From: Doris montereyensis | Lineage: Eukaryota; Mollusca; Gastropoda; Nudibranchia; Dorididae | DNA length: 64,000 bases | Reading direction: 5' to 3' | Assembly: GCA_037039925.1 (NCBI GenBank) | Contig: JAXRKP010001166.1 | Coordinates: 1-64,000 of the forward strand | Shown here: positions 51,523 through 64,000 of the stretch, one piece after another | How the letters are laid out: the number at the start of each line of letters is the position of its first letter | How positions within the stretch are numbered: position 1 is the stretch's first letter | Notes under the pieces: generated by a model | Databases searched by the model: none | What the model was told of the DNA's origin: nothing | What the model saw: the letters and a program-made list of their open reading frames with translations, nothing else | Position numbers and translations under genes: made by a program

Positions 51523-51796
51523 TTTGACTTGATTTATCCATATCCACAGCTAAGGTGATCATGAGGTTTTTTGAAAGATTTTGTTGTAAATTTTGCCCTG
51601 AATGCTACAGAATATTGTGATCTGCACACGGGACCTCCTTCTTATCATCCGTCTCTGATGGGACTAGGTGTTGATCCATCTACCTGGGGGGGGGGAGTAG
51701 ATTTTACTTTTTAAAAAACTCGAGAACATTTTAAGCTTGAGCCCACGACCTTTGAGTTGAGAGGCTGACACCTTACCTCTAGACTACCGAGTCCCC
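51523..51796 (-). mobile_element. SINE family A copy
   Basis: On the minus strand it starts GGGGGACTCGGTAGTCTAGA, has GGTGTCAGCCTCTCAACTCA and an eroded B box GGGCTCAAGC. The body has GGTGGATCAACACC-like and GGAGGTCCCGTGTGCAGATC blocks, and it ends in an AAATCAAGTCAAATAAAATC tail. Confidence 0.85.
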
Positions 51797-52548
51797 CAAC
51801 AGCCTTTGGAGGAGAAAACAAAAAGTTGCATCATGTTTACAATATCGCACTTTGATGGTTCCAAAGATGTTTCCTCAATTCTGTGGTCCCAAAAGTCATG
51901 TTTGTAGTTACCTTCATTTTAAAATGTTTATTGGCTGTACATTTTTTATCTTTGTTTTTATTCTCTTTTCTTTTCTATTTGGACTATTACCATTATTTTA
52001 TTTTCTATTTTCTTGTTTGTTTCTTTGTTCATTTATTACTGTCTTTATGGGATGTAGGTGAACGGTCTGATTTGCTAGGTAGTTTTACATTCATCAAGGT
52101 TGAACCAAGTTATTGATTTGATGACAATGCATTCTGCATACACATTGCAACTTAGTAGATACCAGAACAGGTTGCCATAAATAACTAAAGAAACCGACCA
52201 TTGGCTTTAAATAAGCCTTTGGCTAAGTGTAGAGGATGTTTAAGATGTGAACTGGTCAGCCGACTATTGCTTGTCATAAGTCACACCCTGTAGACAAAAT
52301 TGAAGCAAAATCCTTTTCATCACTGGTTAAGGTGTCTAGGTTGCAAAAATGTGTTATGGCAGTGACTACTGTAATATTGTTTGCATATCATGTGATATCA
52401 AAACATATTTGTGTCATTGAAACAGGTAATCTTTGACAAAAGTTAGAATGTTTATCTCTTTAAGTGATATTCTCTATCTAAAATCAGTCCGCTTCATTGA
52501 ACACAAAACTTAATTTGCAGACTAATGTCATAAATGATTTCGCACCAA

Positions 52549-63324
<10,776 letters not shown>

Positions 63325-63522
63325 TTTAAATCTCTTATCTCAGCTGGGCTCTAGGAAGAAAACAAAATACAACGTTACGACCGCCTTCTTTTCTTGTAAC
63401 TGTAAGTTATTAAATGTTTTTAAACTGGTAGGAGCGAATTATATCCAGCTGGTGACACATGTTTTCAAATACAAACTTCTTCTTCTTAATAACTGAACAA
63501 CTCAATTCTTGAGCATTGCTGA

Positions 63523-63838
63523 GGGGGACTCGGTAGTCCAGAGGCAAGGTATCGGCCTCTCAACCAAAAGGTAGTGGCTTCGAGCCCCGTACGGTTGAAC
63601 AATCTTCTCGATTTGTTAGAGTACAATCTACTCCCTCTGGTCCAAGTAGGTGGATCAACACCTAGTCCCATCGGAGACGGACGATAAACAGGAGGTCCCG
63701 TGTGTAGATCACAACAATCTGTGCACATTAAAGATCCCTTGGCTGTTGACGAGGCAGTCCTGGCAAAATTTAAAATCCTACCAAAACTCCCGAGATCACT
63801 TTAGTTGTGGATCTGGGTAAATCAAATCACATCAAATG
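63523..63838 (+). mobile_element. SINE family A, full-length copy
   Basis: Starts GGGGACTCGGTAGTCCAGAG; A box TAGTCCAGAGG; B-box region GGCTTCGAGCCCC. The body has AGGTGGATCAACACCTAGTC, GGAGGTCCCGTGTGTAGATC and AAAGATCCCTTGGCTGTT. It ends AAATCAAATCACATCAAATG. The most complete copy in the window, just upstream of the SLC17 start. Confidence 0.88.
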
Positions 63839-64000
63839 AGTATTGCTGTTAGCGCTAATGTTTCTTTGTTGTTATTTTTTAAGCAAGAAATAGAAGGGGG
63901 TGGTTAAATTTCTCCATGAACCATTAATCTCATAATGATTTTCAAGTAATGTGTTTAATTCTGTCTTCAAAGAATTCAGTATTACCGAGTACTACTGAGT

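Noticed and set aside
63523..63600. A functional tRNA gene
   Set aside because: The A- and B-box region does not fold into a credible cloverleaf and is attached to a SINE body shared with other copies.

Overview
This is an AT-rich, intron-containing animal nuclear window. It holds two recognisable multi-exon protein genes, both on the minus strand, in a sea of retrotransposons, SINEs, foldback elements and very long microsatellites. The mix (RTE-like LINEs, tRNA-derived SINEs, MULE, Helitron and hAT remnants, kilobase-scale CT/GA tracts, frequent TAGATCTAGATCT-like motifs) suggests a lophotrochozoan, most likely a gastropod mollusc. The species call is inference; nothing here fixes it. No bacterial operon, CRISPR array, rRNA or convincing stand-alone tRNA gene is present.

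Layout: 1-9.7 kb is intergenic and repeat-rich: microsatellites, a 5'-truncated LINE snippet, a foldback element, a LINE 3' end with a 5' inversion, a SINE and a decayed MULE transposase. 9.74-13.3 kb is a nearly complete RTE-like LINE (family A, minus strand). 14-19.3 kb holds decayed transposon pieces: a roughly 200-bp tandem repeat, an hAT-like remnant, an internally deleted family B LINE and a Helitron helicase remnant. 19.3-21.3 kb is TA and CT repeats. 22.7-36.4 kb is an NHLRC2 orthologue in ten coding exons (thioredoxin-like domain, NHL beta-propeller, C-terminal beta-domain). 38.4-41.8 kb is a full-length but dead family B LINE. 42-50 kb is intergenic, with a 1.7-kb minisatellite whose 41-bp monomer looks derived from an hAT terminus, and a MITE. 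52.5-63.3 kb is an SLC17-family (sialin/phosphate-cotransporter-like) transporter in ten coding exons, with introns full of CT/GA tracts, SINEs and minisatellites.

The most striking pattern is that both host genes keep intact splice sites and conserved residues, yet their exons carry many one-base reading-frame breaks. Several of these sit in short homopolymers: roughly five or six in NHLRC2 and a dozen or more in the SLC17 gene. The simplest reading is residual long-read consensus error, with pseudogenisation of the transporter as the alternative. Exon coordinates below come from splice signals, phase agreement and conserved motifs read by eye. I ran no database search or alignment.

The two genes are not functionally linked: NHLRC2 is a cytosolic/vesicle-associated thioredoxin-NHL protein, and SLC17 proteins are membrane anion transporters. 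Candidate undescribed elements are a dispersed repeat of roughly 130 bp (repeat C, five copies, all in the same orientation) whose head seems to have seeded a 44-bp intronic minisatellite, the hAT-derived 41-bp array, and a LINE family with monomeric 5' repeats.
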